DNA from: Pseudomonadota bacterium
Lineage (GTDB): Bacteria; Pseudomonadota; Gammaproteobacteria; Steroidobacterales; Steroidobacteraceae
Reading direction: 5' to 3'
Assembly (NCBI GenBank): GCA_023417315.1
Contig: JAEZFW010000066.1
Location: forward strand, 40,317 to 104,316
Length of the DNA stretch: 64,000 bases
Below are positions 15,692-23,967 of this stretch, in pieces. The notes under the pieces are model-generated. The model did not search any database and was not told the DNA's origin. It was given only the letters and a program-made list of their open reading frames with translations. A program made the translations under genes and the position numbers. Position 1 is the first letter of the stretch. Each line of letters begins with the position of its first letter.

Positions 15692-17088
15692 GCGCGACGA
15701 ATCTCTCCTCAACGCTCGCGGCGTTCGTGGCCGATATCAGCTACGACGATGTCCCAGCCCGCAGTCGCGAAATGGCGAAGCGCTGCTTGCTCGATGCGAT
15801 CGGCGTATCGCTCGCTGCAACGACTCATGCGGATGTCTGTCGTCCATTTCGAGAGTACGCGATCGAGCAGGGGGGTCGTCCCGAGTGCACGCTGCTTGGA
15901 AGCGAGGTGCGCGTCCCTGCAGCTGCCGCGGCGTTCGCCAATGGCGCGCTCGCCCATGCGCTCGATTTCGAGGATTCGCACGATGGCGCACTGTTGCACC
16001 CCAACGCGCCGACGATTCCGGCTGTGCTCGCCATCAGCGAGGCATGCGGCCCAGTCAGCGGTCGCGATGTCATCACCGCGATCGTTCTGGGATGCGACGT
16101 CGCGTGCCGAATCGGATTGGCACTGGATGTCGCGCTCGACCGCTACGGTTGGTATCCGCCACCGTTGATCGCGGCATTCGGTGCCACAGCGGCCGCTGGC
16201 AAGCTCCTGAAGCTTGATGCCACGCAGCTCGTCGACGCGTTCTCTCTCACGTTGTGCCAAGCGACGTGCAGTGCAGAGCTGAAGACGAGCCCGCATTCCG
16301 ACGTGCGCGCGATTCGAGACGCGTTCCCGGCGCAGATCGCGGTCAGCTCTGCGGTGCTCGCGCGCAAAGGCGTGCGGGGATTCGATCAGCCGCTCGAAGG
16401 CGCCGCGGGGTTCTTCGCCCTCTATGCGCGGGGCGCGTATTCTCAGAACGTCCTGACGGACGCGCTCGGTCAGCGTTTCGAGATCGATCGCATCTCGTTC
16501 AAGCCCTGGCCGTCGTGCCGCGGTACGCATGCGTTCATCGAGGCAGCACAGAGTCTGGTGCGGACGCATGGGATCGACACGCGCGCAATCGCATCAATCG
16601 AGTTAGTCGGCAGCCGCATCAATCGGATGCTCGCCGAACCGCTCGCTCAGAAGCAGCGCCCGGCGACGGCAATCGACGCGAAGTTCAGCTTGCCGTTCAC
16701 AGTCGCCGTGGCACTGCAGCGAGGCAACGTTACGTTGGATGATTTCTCGCCGGCTGCTTTGCAGGATGAGCCGACGCTCGAGCTGGCGGCCGGTGTGAGC
16801 TACGCAGTGTCTGAAGCTCTGCCGGACAAGGGTATCGAAACGCTTCGCGCGGCCATGAACATCCGAATGCAGGATGGGCGAGGCTATGCCATCGAGATCA
16901 CCGAGCCGCTCGGCAGCGAGCGTCGCCCGGTCGATGATGCGGTGCTGATCAGGAAATTCCGCGACTGCGCCGGTCGGGCGCTCATCCGTCCGAACCCCCG
17001 CACAGTCGATGCGTGGGTACGTCAAATACTGTCCCTGGAGGAGTGTGGCGACATGCGCCCACTCGTGCGTTCGTTGGGCGGCGAGTAG
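15688..17088 (+). CDS. MmgE/PrpD family protein
   Basis: MmgE/PrpD fold protein of 466 residues; ATG 15688 overlaps the transporter stop as ATGA. Conserved features are AKRCLLDAIGVSLAATTHAD, ANGALAHALDFEDSHDGALL, HPNAPTIPAVLAISEACG and FKPWPSCRGTHAFIEAA. Relatives dehydrate 2-methylcitrate, decarboxylate cis-aconitate, or act on other tricarboxylates. In this position, between an importer and the tricarboxylate-forming lig operon, it may act on a related polycarboxylate. The specific reaction cannot be assigned. Its stop codon falls inside the regulator motif at 17086-17101, so it may be the last gene of the upstream operon. Confidence 0.85.
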   Translation: MSATNLSSTLAAFVADISYDDVPARSREMAKRCLLDAIGVSLAATTHADVCRPFREYAIEQGGRPECTLLGSEVRVPAAAAAFANGALAHALDFEDSHDGALLHPNAPTIPAVLAISEACGPVSGRDVITAIVLGCDVACRIGLALDVALDRYGWYPPPLIAAFGATAAAGKLLKLDATQLVDAFSLTLCQATCSAELKTSPHSDVRAIRDAFPAQIAVSSAVLARKGVRGFDQPLEGAAGFFALYARGAYSQNVLTDALGQRFEIDRISFKPWPSCRGTHAFIEAAQSLVRTHGIDTRAIASIELVGSRINRMLAEPLAQKQRPATAIDAKFSLPFTVAVALQRGNVTLDDFSPAALQDEPTLELAAGVSYAVSEALPDKGIETLRAAMNIRMQDGRGYAIEITEPLGSERRPVDDAVLIRKFRDCAGRALIRPNPRTVDAWVRQILSLEECGDMRPLVRSLGGE

Positions 17089-17146
17089 CAAATTCTTATG
17101 GCTGGCGCCGATTTCCAATTAGCCGCCGCAGTCGCTCTCTAGAGAG
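17086..17146. promoter_or_regulatory. Putative lig operon promoter region with LysR-type site and palindrome
   Basis: TAGCAAATTCTTATGG (17086-17101) matches the site upstream of the tandem-HTH LysR at 14 of 16 bases and contains T-N11-A. CTCTCTAGAGAG (17135-17146) is a perfect 12-bp palindrome 31 bases before ligK. Together they suggest a regulated promoter for the operon starting at 17177. Confidence 0.45.
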
Positions 17147-17176
17147 AATATCGGTTCTCAGAACGAGAGGAAAACC

Positions 17177-17848
17177 ATGTCCATCGTCGTGCAGACGATC
17201 GAGCGGGCCGATCGCGAAGCTGTGGATGCGCTCGCAGAGTCAGGGGTTGCGACCGTACACGAAGCGCAGGGACGCACGGGGTTGCTCGCGCCTTATATGC
17301 GCCCGATCTATGCCGGTGCGCGCATTGCGGGTACGGCTATTACCGTCAGCATTCCCCCTGGCGACAACTGGATGATTCATGTTGCGGTCGAGCAATGCCG
17401 CGAAGGCGACATTCTCGTCGTCGCGCCGACCTCGGCGTGCGACACAGGTTACTTTGGCGAGCTGCTTGCGTGCTCGCTCATAGCGCGCGGTGTGCGAGGT
17501 CTCATCATCGAGGCTGGTGTGCGCGACGTGCGCGATCTCACCGCGCTTCAATTTCCCGTCTGGTCGCGCTACGTATCGGCGCAAGGCACGGTCAAGGAAA
17601 CGCTGGGTAGCATCAATGTGCCGGTCGTGTGTGCAGGCGCCGCCGTTCGCCCCGGCGATGTGATCGTCGCGGATGACGACGGCGTGTGCGTCGTGCCGCG
17701 TGAGACCGCAAAGGACGTCGTCGTTCAGTGCGCGGCTCGCGAGAAGAAAGAAGCGGCCGTGCGCGAGCGCTTGAAGGCGGGCGAGCTCGGGCTCGATATC
17801 TACGGCATGCGCGACAAGCTGGCAGCCAAGGGCCTGAGGTATGTCTGA
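17177..17848 (+). CDS. ligK: 4-carboxy-4-hydroxy-2-oxoadipate aldolase / oxaloacetate decarboxylase
   Basis: Class II pyruvate aldolase of the RraA fold, 223 residues. It splits 4-carboxy-4-hydroxy-2-oxoadipate into pyruvate and oxaloacetate, the last step of the protocatechuate 4,5-cleavage route. ATG 17177 follows GAGAGGAAAACC. Family signatures are VATVHEAQGRTGLL, the Arg-containing GVRDVRDLTAL segment, and VRPGDVIVADDDGVCVVP with its acidic metal-site region. Length equals that of known LigK/PmdF-type proteins. It is the first gene of the lig operon here and lies 18 bases before the tautomerase gene. The related gallate-pathway aldolase GalC catalyses the same reaction, so the symbol is by pathway context. 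Confidence 0.92.
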   Translation: MSIVVQTIERADREAVDALAESGVATVHEAQGRTGLLAPYMRPIYAGARIAGTAITVSIPPGDNWMIHVAVEQCREGDILVVAPTSACDTGYFGELLACSLIARGVRGLIIEAGVRDVRDLTALQFPVWSRYVSAQGTVKETLGSINVPVVCAGAAVRPGDVIVADDDGVCVVPRETAKDVVVQCAAREKKEAAVRERLKAGELGLDIYGMRDKLAAKGLRYV

Positions 17849-17866
17849 CATCGACGGGGCCAGCGC

Positions 17867-18955
17867 ATGTTGAGGGCGATCCCCTGCACATTGATGCGCG
17901 GCGGTACGTCGAAGGGACTCTACTTTCACGAGCGCGATCTGCCGAGCGAACGCTCCGCGCGCGATCGCGTGTTGTTGGCCGCGTTCGGTTCACCTGATGC
18001 ACGTCAGATCGATGGCGTGGGCGGTGCGCATCCGCTCACGAGCAAGGTCGCCATCGTTCGCAAGTCGCTGCTGCCGCAGGCAGATGTCGATTACCTGTTC
18101 CTTCAAGTCGTCGTCGATAAAGCGGAAGTCAGCGATGCGCAGAACTGCGGCAACATTCTCGCAGGCGTCGGTCCGTGGGCGATCGAGCAAGGGCTTGTAC
18201 CGATCAGCGGCACAACGACGCCAGTGCGCATTCACATGTTGAATACCGGCAGCATTGCCGTGGCGCACGTCTCCACGCCGGACGGTGCAGTCGAGTACGA
18301 GGGCGAAACGCGCATCGACGGCGTGCCGGGCACGGCGGCCGCGGTGCCGCTCGAGTTCGTCGATGTCGCCGGATCGAGCTGCGGCGCGCTCCTGCCCACC
18401 GGCAACGCGCGCGATCTCATTGCGGGTGTCGAGGTCACTTGCATCGACAACGGCATGCCCGTGGTGTTGTTACGCGCGTGCGATTTCAATCTCTCGGGCG
18501 ATGAGACGCCCGCGCAGCTCGAAGCTAACTCGCAACTCACCGCTCGCATCGAGGCGATCAGGCTCGCGCTCGGGCCGCGGATGAATCTCGGCGACGTCGC
18601 GAAGAAGACAGTGCCGAAGATGTGCTTGATCTCGCCACCGCGCAACGGTGGGTCGCTTGCGACGCGTACGTTCATCCCGCATCGGGTGCACGAGTCGATC
18701 GGGGTGCTCGGCGCCGTCAGCGTTGCGACAGCCTGCCTCATCCACGGCTCGGTCAGCGAGGGCATCGCGCAGCTCAGCAGTGCAGGAGCATCGCAACGTG
18801 TCGAAGTCGAGCACCCGACCGGGTTCTTCACAGTGGATATGCAGGTCGAAGTCCATGAGGGCCATGTGAACGTGCGTCGCGCCGCACTCTTGCGTACCGC
18901 ACGCAAGCTGATGAGCGGTGAAGTGTTCGTTCCCGCCACGGTGTGGCCATCATGA
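17867..18955 (+). CDS. 4-oxalomesaconate tautomerase/isomerase (PrpF family)
   Basis: PrpF-fold isomerase of 362 residues, the length of GalD. It should interconvert tautomers or double-bond isomers of 4-oxalomesaconate between the LigI and LigJ steps. The N-terminal signature CTLMRGGTSKGLYF is diagnostic of the PrpF/GalD/LigU group. Two likely catalytic cysteines are in DAQNCGNILAGVGPWA and GSSCGALLPTGN. GalD (tautomerase) and LigU (allylic isomerase) share this fold and the sequence alone does not separate them, so I leave the symbol blank. It lies between ligK and a dehydrogenase gene whose start overlaps its stop. Confidence 0.88.
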   Translation: MLRAIPCTLMRGGTSKGLYFHERDLPSERSARDRVLLAAFGSPDARQIDGVGGAHPLTSKVAIVRKSLLPQADVDYLFLQVVVDKAEVSDAQNCGNILAGVGPWAIEQGLVPISGTTTPVRIHMLNTGSIAVAHVSTPDGAVEYEGETRIDGVPGTAAAVPLEFVDVAGSSCGALLPTGNARDLIAGVEVTCIDNGMPVVLLRACDFNLSGDETPAQLEANSQLTARIEAIRLALGPRMNLGDVAKKTVPKMCLISPPRNGGSLATRTFIPHRVHESIGVLGAVSVATACLIHGSVSEGIAQLSSAGASQRVEVEHPTGFFTVDMQVEVHEGHVNVRRAALLRTARKLMSGEVFVPATVWPS

Positions 18956-19848
18956 ACGAGAACACGCGAATTGGCCTGCTTGGGTTCGGCGAGGTCGGCC
19001 AGATTTTGGCCGCAGATCTCCTCGGCCGCGGCGTTGAGCATGTCGGCGTCTGGGACGTGCAGTTCACAAATGCGAACAGCGCTCCGTCGCGTGCTGCGCA
19101 AGCCTCACGCGTGCAGGTCGGGCGCTCTGCACAGGATGCGGCGCGCGGGGTTACGCTCATCATCAGCGCGGTGACCGCAGCGCAGGATGTCGCAGCAGCG
19201 CACTCGGTTGCGGAGCACCTGAGCACTGGCACATTCTTTCTCGATCTCAACTCCGTTTCGCCCGGCGTGAAGCAGCAAGTTGCCGATGTGATCGGCCAAA
19301 GCGGCGGTCGCTACGTCGAAGCGGCGATCATGTCGCCGATCAGTCCGCGTCGCAGTGCATCGCCGATCCTACTGGGTGGCCCGCACGCACAATCCTTCGC
19401 GCCGCTTGCGCAAGCGCTGGGCTTCAGCGCTGCGGAAGTCTTCAGCGAACGGATCGGTCAGGCCTCGGCCGCGAAAATGTGCCGCAGCGTCGTCGTCAAA
19501 GGGATGGAATCGTTGCTCACGGAAGCTTTGCTTGCAGCACGCAGCTACGGCGTGGAGGCGACGGTGATCGATTCGCTCAAGAACTTGTTTCCTGCGCAAG
19601 ACTGGCACCACCTTGCGCGTTACATGATGTCCCGCTCTCTGCTGCACGGCGTGCGGCGTGCAGAGGAAATGCGCGAAGTGGCTGCCACGATTCGCGAGGC
19701 CGGACTCGATCCCTGGATGAGCTCGGCGAGCGTAGAGCGGCAGCAGTGGTCGGCACGCTATCGCGAGCTTGCGGGCACCGAGCCGCTCGAGGCGCTGCTC
19801 GATGCCCTGTTGAAGGCGGTGAAGGGAGAGGGGAAAGCACGATGCTGA
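18952..19848 (+). CDS. NAD(P)-dependent oxidoreductase, 6PGDH-like with DUF1932 domain
   Basis: Protein of 298 residues starting at ATG 18952, overlapping the previous stop as ATGA. The N-terminus is a Rossmann NAD(P)-binding domain with IGLLGFGEVGQILAADLL. The middle resembles beta-hydroxyacid dehydrogenases (FLDLNSVSPGVKQQ, YVEAAIMSP, and the Lys-containing AAKMCRSVVVKGMES). The C-terminal helical part (LFPAQDWHHLARYMMSRSLL) matches the DUF1932 group. No step of the textbook protocatechuate 4,5 pathway needs this enzyme, yet the gene is wedged between the tautomerase and the hydratase and overlaps ligJ by 7 bases. It may handle a side product or an upstream hydroxy acid. Function unknown. 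Confidence 0.82.
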   Translation: MNENTRIGLLGFGEVGQILAADLLGRGVEHVGVWDVQFTNANSAPSRAAQASRVQVGRSAQDAARGVTLIISAVTAAQDVAAAHSVAEHLSTGTFFLDLNSVSPGVKQQVADVIGQSGGRYVEAAIMSPISPRRSASPILLGGPHAQSFAPLAQALGFSAAEVFSERIGQASAAKMCRSVVVKGMESLLTEALLAARSYGVEATVIDSLKNLFPAQDWHHLARYMMSRSLLHGVRRAEEMREVAATIREAGLDPWMSSASVERQQWSARYRELAGTEPLEALLDALLKAVKGEGKARC

Positions 19849-20867
19849 TCGTCGATTGTCACGGTCACTACACCACGGCGCCCGCCGCGCATCAGCGTTT
19901 CCGCGATGCGCAGCTGGCCCATTTCAAAGATCGCTCGCTCCCGGCGGCAGAGCGTACGCCGATCAGCGACGATGAGATACGCGAGACGATCGAGAAGAAC
20001 CAACTGAAGCTGCAGCGCGAACGCGGCGCGGACATCACGATCTTCTCGCCGCGCGCCTCGGCGATGGCGCACCATGTCGGCGACGAAGCGGTGTCGCACG
20101 CCTGGACGGTCGCCTGTAACGATTTGATCAAACGCGTGGTCGATCTGTATCCGGAGAATTTCGTCGGCGTCTGCCAGCTCCCGCAGTCGCCTGGAGTGCC
20201 GATCGCGAACTCGGTACGCGAGCTCGAACGTTGCGTGCGCGAGCTCGGCTTCGTCGGCTGCAACCTCAACCCCGATCCCTCTGGGGGGCACTGGAAAGCG
20301 CCGCCTCTGACGGACCGTCACTGGTATCCGTTCTACGAGAAGATGGTCGAGCTCGACGTGCCGGCGATGATTCACGTCTCGGCCTCGTGCAATCCGAACT
20401 TTCACGCGACTGGCGCGCATTACATCAATGCCGATACGACGGCCTTCATGCAGCTGATCGAAGGCGATCTGTTTCGTGACTTCCCCACCTTGCGCTTCAT
20501 CATTCCGCATGGCGGCGGCGCAGTGCCCTATCATTGGGGCCGTTATCGCGGCTTGGCCGACATGCTCAAGCGTCCCGCGCTGAAGGAGCACGTCATGAAG
20601 AACGTCTTCTTCGACACGTGCGTCTATCACCAGCCCGGCATCGACCTCTTGGTCAAGGTCATCGATATCGACAACATCTTGTTCGGCTCCGAGATGGTGG
20701 GTGCGGTCCGGGGCATCGATCCCGAAACCGGCCATTATTTCGATGACACGAAGCGTTACATCGATGCGTTGGATATCACGGCGGAAGACAAGCGGCGCAT
20801 CTTCGAGCTGAATGCCCGTCGCGTGTATCCGCGACTCGACGCGCTGCTCAAGCAGCGAGGGCTGTAG
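19842..20867 (+). CDS. ligJ: 4-oxalomesaconate hydratase
   Basis: Amidohydrolase-fold hydratase of 341 residues that adds water to 4-oxalomesaconate to give 4-carboxy-4-hydroxy-2-oxoadipate. ATG 19842 has GGGAGAGGGGAAAG upstream, and the first codons overlap the previous gene. Visible metal and active-site features are the N-terminal IVDCHGHYTTAP, MIHVSASCNPNFHATGAHY, FIIPHGGGAVPYHWGRYRG and ILFGSEMVGAVRGIDP. These match LigJ rather than generic decarboxylases of the superfamily. Length agrees with the Sphingobium enzyme. It acts just before LigK and is followed four bases later by ligI. Confidence 0.93.
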   Translation: MLIVDCHGHYTTAPAAHQRFRDAQLAHFKDRSLPAAERTPISDDEIRETIEKNQLKLQRERGADITIFSPRASAMAHHVGDEAVSHAWTVACNDLIKRVVDLYPENFVGVCQLPQSPGVPIANSVRELERCVRELGFVGCNLNPDPSGGHWKAPPLTDRHWYPFYEKMVELDVPAMIHVSASCNPNFHATGAHYINADTTAFMQLIEGDLFRDFPTLRFIIPHGGGAVPYHWGRYRGLADMLKRPALKEHVMKNVFFDTCVYHQPGIDLLVKVIDIDNILFGSEMVGAVRGIDPETGHYFDDTKRYIDALDITAEDKRRIFELNARRVYPRLDALLKQRGL

Positions 20868-20871
20868 CACG

Positions 20872-21759
20872 ATGAGCCGCTTCACGATGGACCCGGATTG
20901 GCGAGTCTTCCATCCCTCGCCGTCGAAACCGACGTTCAGGCCGCCGCCCGGTGCCGTGGATGCGCATTGCCATGTGTTCGGGCCGGGGGACGTCTTCCCG
21001 TACGCGCCCGAGCGCAAGTACACGCCGTGCGACGCGCCGAAAGAGAAGCTGTGGGAGCTGCGCGACTATCTTGGATTCGAGCGCAACGTCATCGTTCAGG
21101 CCACATGCCACGGTGCTGACAACCGTGCCTTAGTCGACGCGCTCCGAAATTCGAGCGGTCGCGCCCGCGGCGTCGCCACTGTGAAGCGCGATGTCACTGA
21201 CGCCGAGCTCGCGCAGCTCGATGCAGCGGGCGTGAAGGGCGTGCGCTTCAATTTCGTGAAGCGACTAGTCGATACGACACCGCGCGAGACGCTGATCGAG
21301 ATCGCGCAGCGTGTGCAACCGCTCGGGTGGCACATCGTGATCTACTTCGAAGCGGCCGAGCTTAGTGAGCTGTACGACTTTTTCACCTCGCTCCCGACGA
21401 CCGTCGTCGTAGATCACATGGGGCGTCCCGACGTGACGCAGCCTGTCGATGGTCCGCAGTTCGAGCTCTTTCTTAAGTTGATGCGCGAGCATCGCAATTT
21501 CTGGTCGAAGGTGAGTTGCCCGGAGCGACTCTCGCGCAGCGGTCCGCCTAGCTACGCAGATGTCGTGCCGTTCGCGCGTCGCGTCGTAGAAGAGTTTCCC
21601 GACCGCGTGTTGTGGGGCACGGATTGGCCGCATCCGAACATGAAGTCACACATGCCCGATGACGGTCATCTCGTGGACTTCATCCCAACGATCGCACCGT
21701 CCGCGCAGCTGCAGCATCGGCTCCTCGTCGACAATCCTACGACGCTCTATTGGAGATAA
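20872..21759 (+). CDS. ligI: 2-pyrone-4,6-dicarboxylate hydrolase
   Basis: Amidohydrolase-superfamily lactonase of 295 residues that opens 2-pyrone-4,6-dicarboxylate to 4-oxalomesaconate. ATG 20872 is chosen because it restores the family length and lies four bases after the ligJ stop. Motifs include VDAHCHVFGPGDVFPYAPER with the His-x-His pair, VVVDHMGRPD, and VLWGTDWPHPNMK with the catalytic Asp. The family works without a bound metal. Position between ligJ and ligA in an unbroken operon supports the assignment. Confidence 0.94.
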   Translation: MSRFTMDPDWRVFHPSPSKPTFRPPPGAVDAHCHVFGPGDVFPYAPERKYTPCDAPKEKLWELRDYLGFERNVIVQATCHGADNRALVDALRNSSGRARGVATVKRDVTDAELAQLDAAGVKGVRFNFVKRLVDTTPRETLIEIAQRVQPLGWHIVIYFEAAELSELYDFFTSLPTTVVVDHMGRPDVTQPVDGPQFELFLKLMREHRNFWSKVSCPERLSRSGPPSYADVVPFARRVVEEFPDRVLWGTDWPHPNMKSHMPDDGHLVDFIPTIAPSAQLQHRLLVDNPTTLYWR

Positions 21760-21764
21760 GCATC

Positions 21765-22154
21765 ATGGCGCTCGATAAACCGTACAAAGACATTCCTGGT
21801 ACGACGATCTTCGACGCCGACCAGGCGCGCAAGGGTTATCACCTGAATCAGTTCTGCATGTCGCTGATGAAGGCGGAGAACCGCGAGCGCTTCAAGGCGA
21901 ATGAGCGGGCATATCTAGATGAGTGGCCCATGACCGAAGAGCAGAAGCAGGCCGTGCTCGCACGCGACCTGAACCGCTGCATTTCCCTTGGCGGCAATAT
22001 CTATTTCCTCGCGAAGATCGGCGCGACCGATGGACGCAGTTTCCAGTTCATGGCAGCGAGCATGACTGGCATGACACAAGAGCAGTACGCGCAGATGATG
22101 TTGCAGGGCGGACGCTCTCCCGAAGGCAATCGCTACCTAGGCGAGAAGAAGTGA
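21765..22154 (+). CDS. ligA: Protocatechuate 4,5-dioxygenase, alpha (small) subunit
   Basis: Small subunit of the type II extradiol dioxygenase, 129 residues from ATG 21765. The family core KGYHLNQFCMSLMKAENRER and LNRCISLGGNIYFLAKIG is clear. The LigA subunit closes the active site of LigB and is needed for full activity. It lies five bases after ligI, and its TGA overlaps the ligB ATG as TGATG, which fits equal production of the two subunits. Confidence 0.95.
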   Translation: MALDKPYKDIPGTTIFDADQARKGYHLNQFCMSLMKAENRERFKANERAYLDEWPMTEEQKQAVLARDLNRCISLGGNIYFLAKIGATDGRSFQFMAASMTGMTQEQYAQMMLQGGRSPEGNRYLGEKK

Positions 22155-22999
22155 TGGCTACGATTACTGCAAGCGTTTACACCTCGCACGTTCCAGCGAT
22201 CGGTGCTGCTCTCGATCTCGGCAAGAGCGGCGAGCCTTACTGGCAACCGCTGTTCGCCGGATACGAGCCCTCGAAAGCGTGGTTCAAGGAAAACACGCCC
22301 GATGTCATTTTCCTGGTCTACAACGACCACGCAACGGCGTTCAGTCTCGATTGCATTCCGACGTTCGCGATCGGCTGTGGAGCTTCCTATGCGCCAGCGG
22401 ATGAGGGGTGGGGACCGCGACCCGTGCCGGTCGTACAGGGCCACCCTGAGCTCGCCGCTCACATCGCGCAGTCGGTGATTCAGGACGATTTCGATCTCAC
22501 GATCATCAACCGCATGGATGTGGATCACGGGCTCACGGTCCCGCTATCGCTGCTTTGCGGCCAGCCGAGCGAATGGCCCTGCAATGTGATTCCGTTTGCA
22601 GTGAACGTCGTGCAGTACCCGGTGCCGTCCGGGCGGCGTTGCTTCAATCTGGGTCGGGCGATTCGCAAAGCGATCGAGCTGTACGACGAGCCGTTGAAGG
22701 TACAAGTCTGGGGCACCGGCGGCATGAGCCATCAGCTGCAGGGTCCGCGCGCCGGACTCATCAATCGCGAATGGGACAGCGCGTTCCTCGATCGCCTAAT
22801 CGCCGACCCTCAAGGGCTCGCGAACATGCCTCACATCGACTATGTGCGCGAAGCCGGATCCGAAGGCATCGAGCTCGTGATGTGGCTCATCGCGCGCGGT
22901 GCGATGAGCGATCAGCCGCCCCGGGTGGCGCACCGCTTCTACCATGTTCCCGCTAGCAATACCGCCGTGGGACATTTGATCCTGGAGAATCAGCGATGA
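22154..22999 (+). CDS. ligB: Protocatechuate 4,5-dioxygenase, beta (catalytic) subunit
   Basis: Catalytic subunit of the Fe(II)-dependent extradiol dioxygenase, 281 residues. It cleaves protocatechuate between C4 and C5 to 4-carboxy-2-hydroxymuconate-6-semialdehyde. The iron ligands line up with the Sphingobium enzyme: His12 in ASVYTSHVPAIG, His59 in LVYNDHATAF and Glu240 in GSEGIELVMWLIARGAM. The catalytic His is His193 in GTGGMSHQLQGPRAG. It follows ligA by TGATG overlap and overlaps ligC by four bases. Confidence 0.96.
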   Translation: MATITASVYTSHVPAIGAALDLGKSGEPYWQPLFAGYEPSKAWFKENTPDVIFLVYNDHATAFSLDCIPTFAIGCGASYAPADEGWGPRPVPVVQGHPELAAHIAQSVIQDDFDLTIINRMDVDHGLTVPLSLLCGQPSEWPCNVIPFAVNVVQYPVPSGRRCFNLGRAIRKAIELYDEPLKVQVWGTGGMSHQLQGPRAGLINREWDSAFLDRLIADPQGLANMPHIDYVREAGSEGIELVMWLIARGAMSDQPPRVAHRFYHVPASNTAVGHLILENQR

Positions 23000-23958
23000 G
23001 CTCGATAGGTGTAGCGCTCGCCGGTGCGGGCGCATTCGGCGTCAAGCACCTCGAGGCGATGCAGAAGATCGATGGCGTTCGCGTCGTGTCTCTGATCGGA
23101 CGGGAGCTCGAGAAGACCCGAGAAATTGCCCAGAAGTTCGGGATCGACCACGTCACGACCGAGCTAGGAGACGCGTTACAGAAGAAGGACATCAACGCTG
23201 TGATCCTGTGCACGCCGACGCAGATGCACGCCGCGCAGGGTATCGCGTGCATGAACGCCGGCAAGCACGTGCAGATCGAGATCCCGCTCGCCGATAGCTG
23301 GGAGGATGCGGAGGCCGTCGCGCAAGCGCAGAAGCAGACCGGACTCGTATGCATGGTCGGCCACACGCGCCGCTTCAATCCCTCGCATCAGTGGCTCCAT
23401 CGTCGCATCAAGGCCGGAGAGCTCAAGATTCAGCAAATAGACGTGCAGACGTATTTCTTCCGTCGCAAGAACCTCAACGCGCTCGGGCAGCCTCGCTCGT
23501 GGACCGATCACTTGCTGTGGCATCACGCCGCGCACACCGTCGATCTGTTCCGTTATCAAACAGGGGAAGAGATCGTGGCGGCGAACGCGCTGCAAGGACC
23601 GAAGCATCCTGAGCTCGGTATCGCGATGGACATGTCTATTCAGTTGAAGACACGTTCGGGTGCGATATGCACGCTCTCGCTGTCGTTCAATAACGATGGG
23701 CCGCTGGGCACGTTCTTCCGCTACATCTGCGATAACGGCACGTACATCGCCCGCTACGACGATCTCGTGACGGGTCGAGACGAGCCAGTGGATGTTTCGA
23801 AGGTCGATGTCTCGATGAACGGCATCGAGCTGCAGGACCGCGAGTTCTTTGCCGCCATTCGGGAAGGCCGCGACCCGAACGCAAGCGTCGCGAGCGTGTT
23901 GCCGTGCTATCGCACGCTGCACGAGCTGGAGCGCAAGCTCCTCGAAGGCGAGGCCTGA
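22996..23958 (+). CDS. ligC: 4-carboxy-2-hydroxymuconate-6-semialdehyde dehydrogenase
   Basis: NAD(P)-dependent dehydrogenase of the Gfo/Idh/MocA fold, 320 residues. It oxidises the ring-cleavage product, via its hemiacetal, to 2-pyrone-4,6-dicarboxylate, the LigI substrate. The dinucleotide-binding motif is ALAGAGAFGVKHLEAM. The CTPTQMHAAQG segment and the substrate-domain stretch WTDHLLWHHAAHTVDLFRY are typical of LigC. The start overlaps the ligB stop (ATGA). Together with LigAB, LigI, the tautomerase, LigJ and LigK it completes the route. Confidence 0.95.
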   Translation: MSSIGVALAGAGAFGVKHLEAMQKIDGVRVVSLIGRELEKTREIAQKFGIDHVTTELGDALQKKDINAVILCTPTQMHAAQGIACMNAGKHVQIEIPLADSWEDAEAVAQAQKQTGLVCMVGHTRRFNPSHQWLHRRIKAGELKIQQIDVQTYFFRRKNLNALGQPRSWTDHLLWHHAAHTVDLFRYQTGEEIVAANALQGPKHPELGIAMDMSIQLKTRSGAICTLSLSFNNDGPLGTFFRYICDNGTYIARYDDLVTGRDEPVDVSKVDVSMNGIELQDREFFAAIREGRDPNASVASVLPCYRTLHELERKLLEGEA

Positions 23959-23967
23959 GGAGCCGTC

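Noticed and set aside
19758..21023. 421-codon minus-strand frame opposite ligJ
   Set aside because: Long, but antisense to ligJ and the start of ligI; composition is that of a mirror frame.
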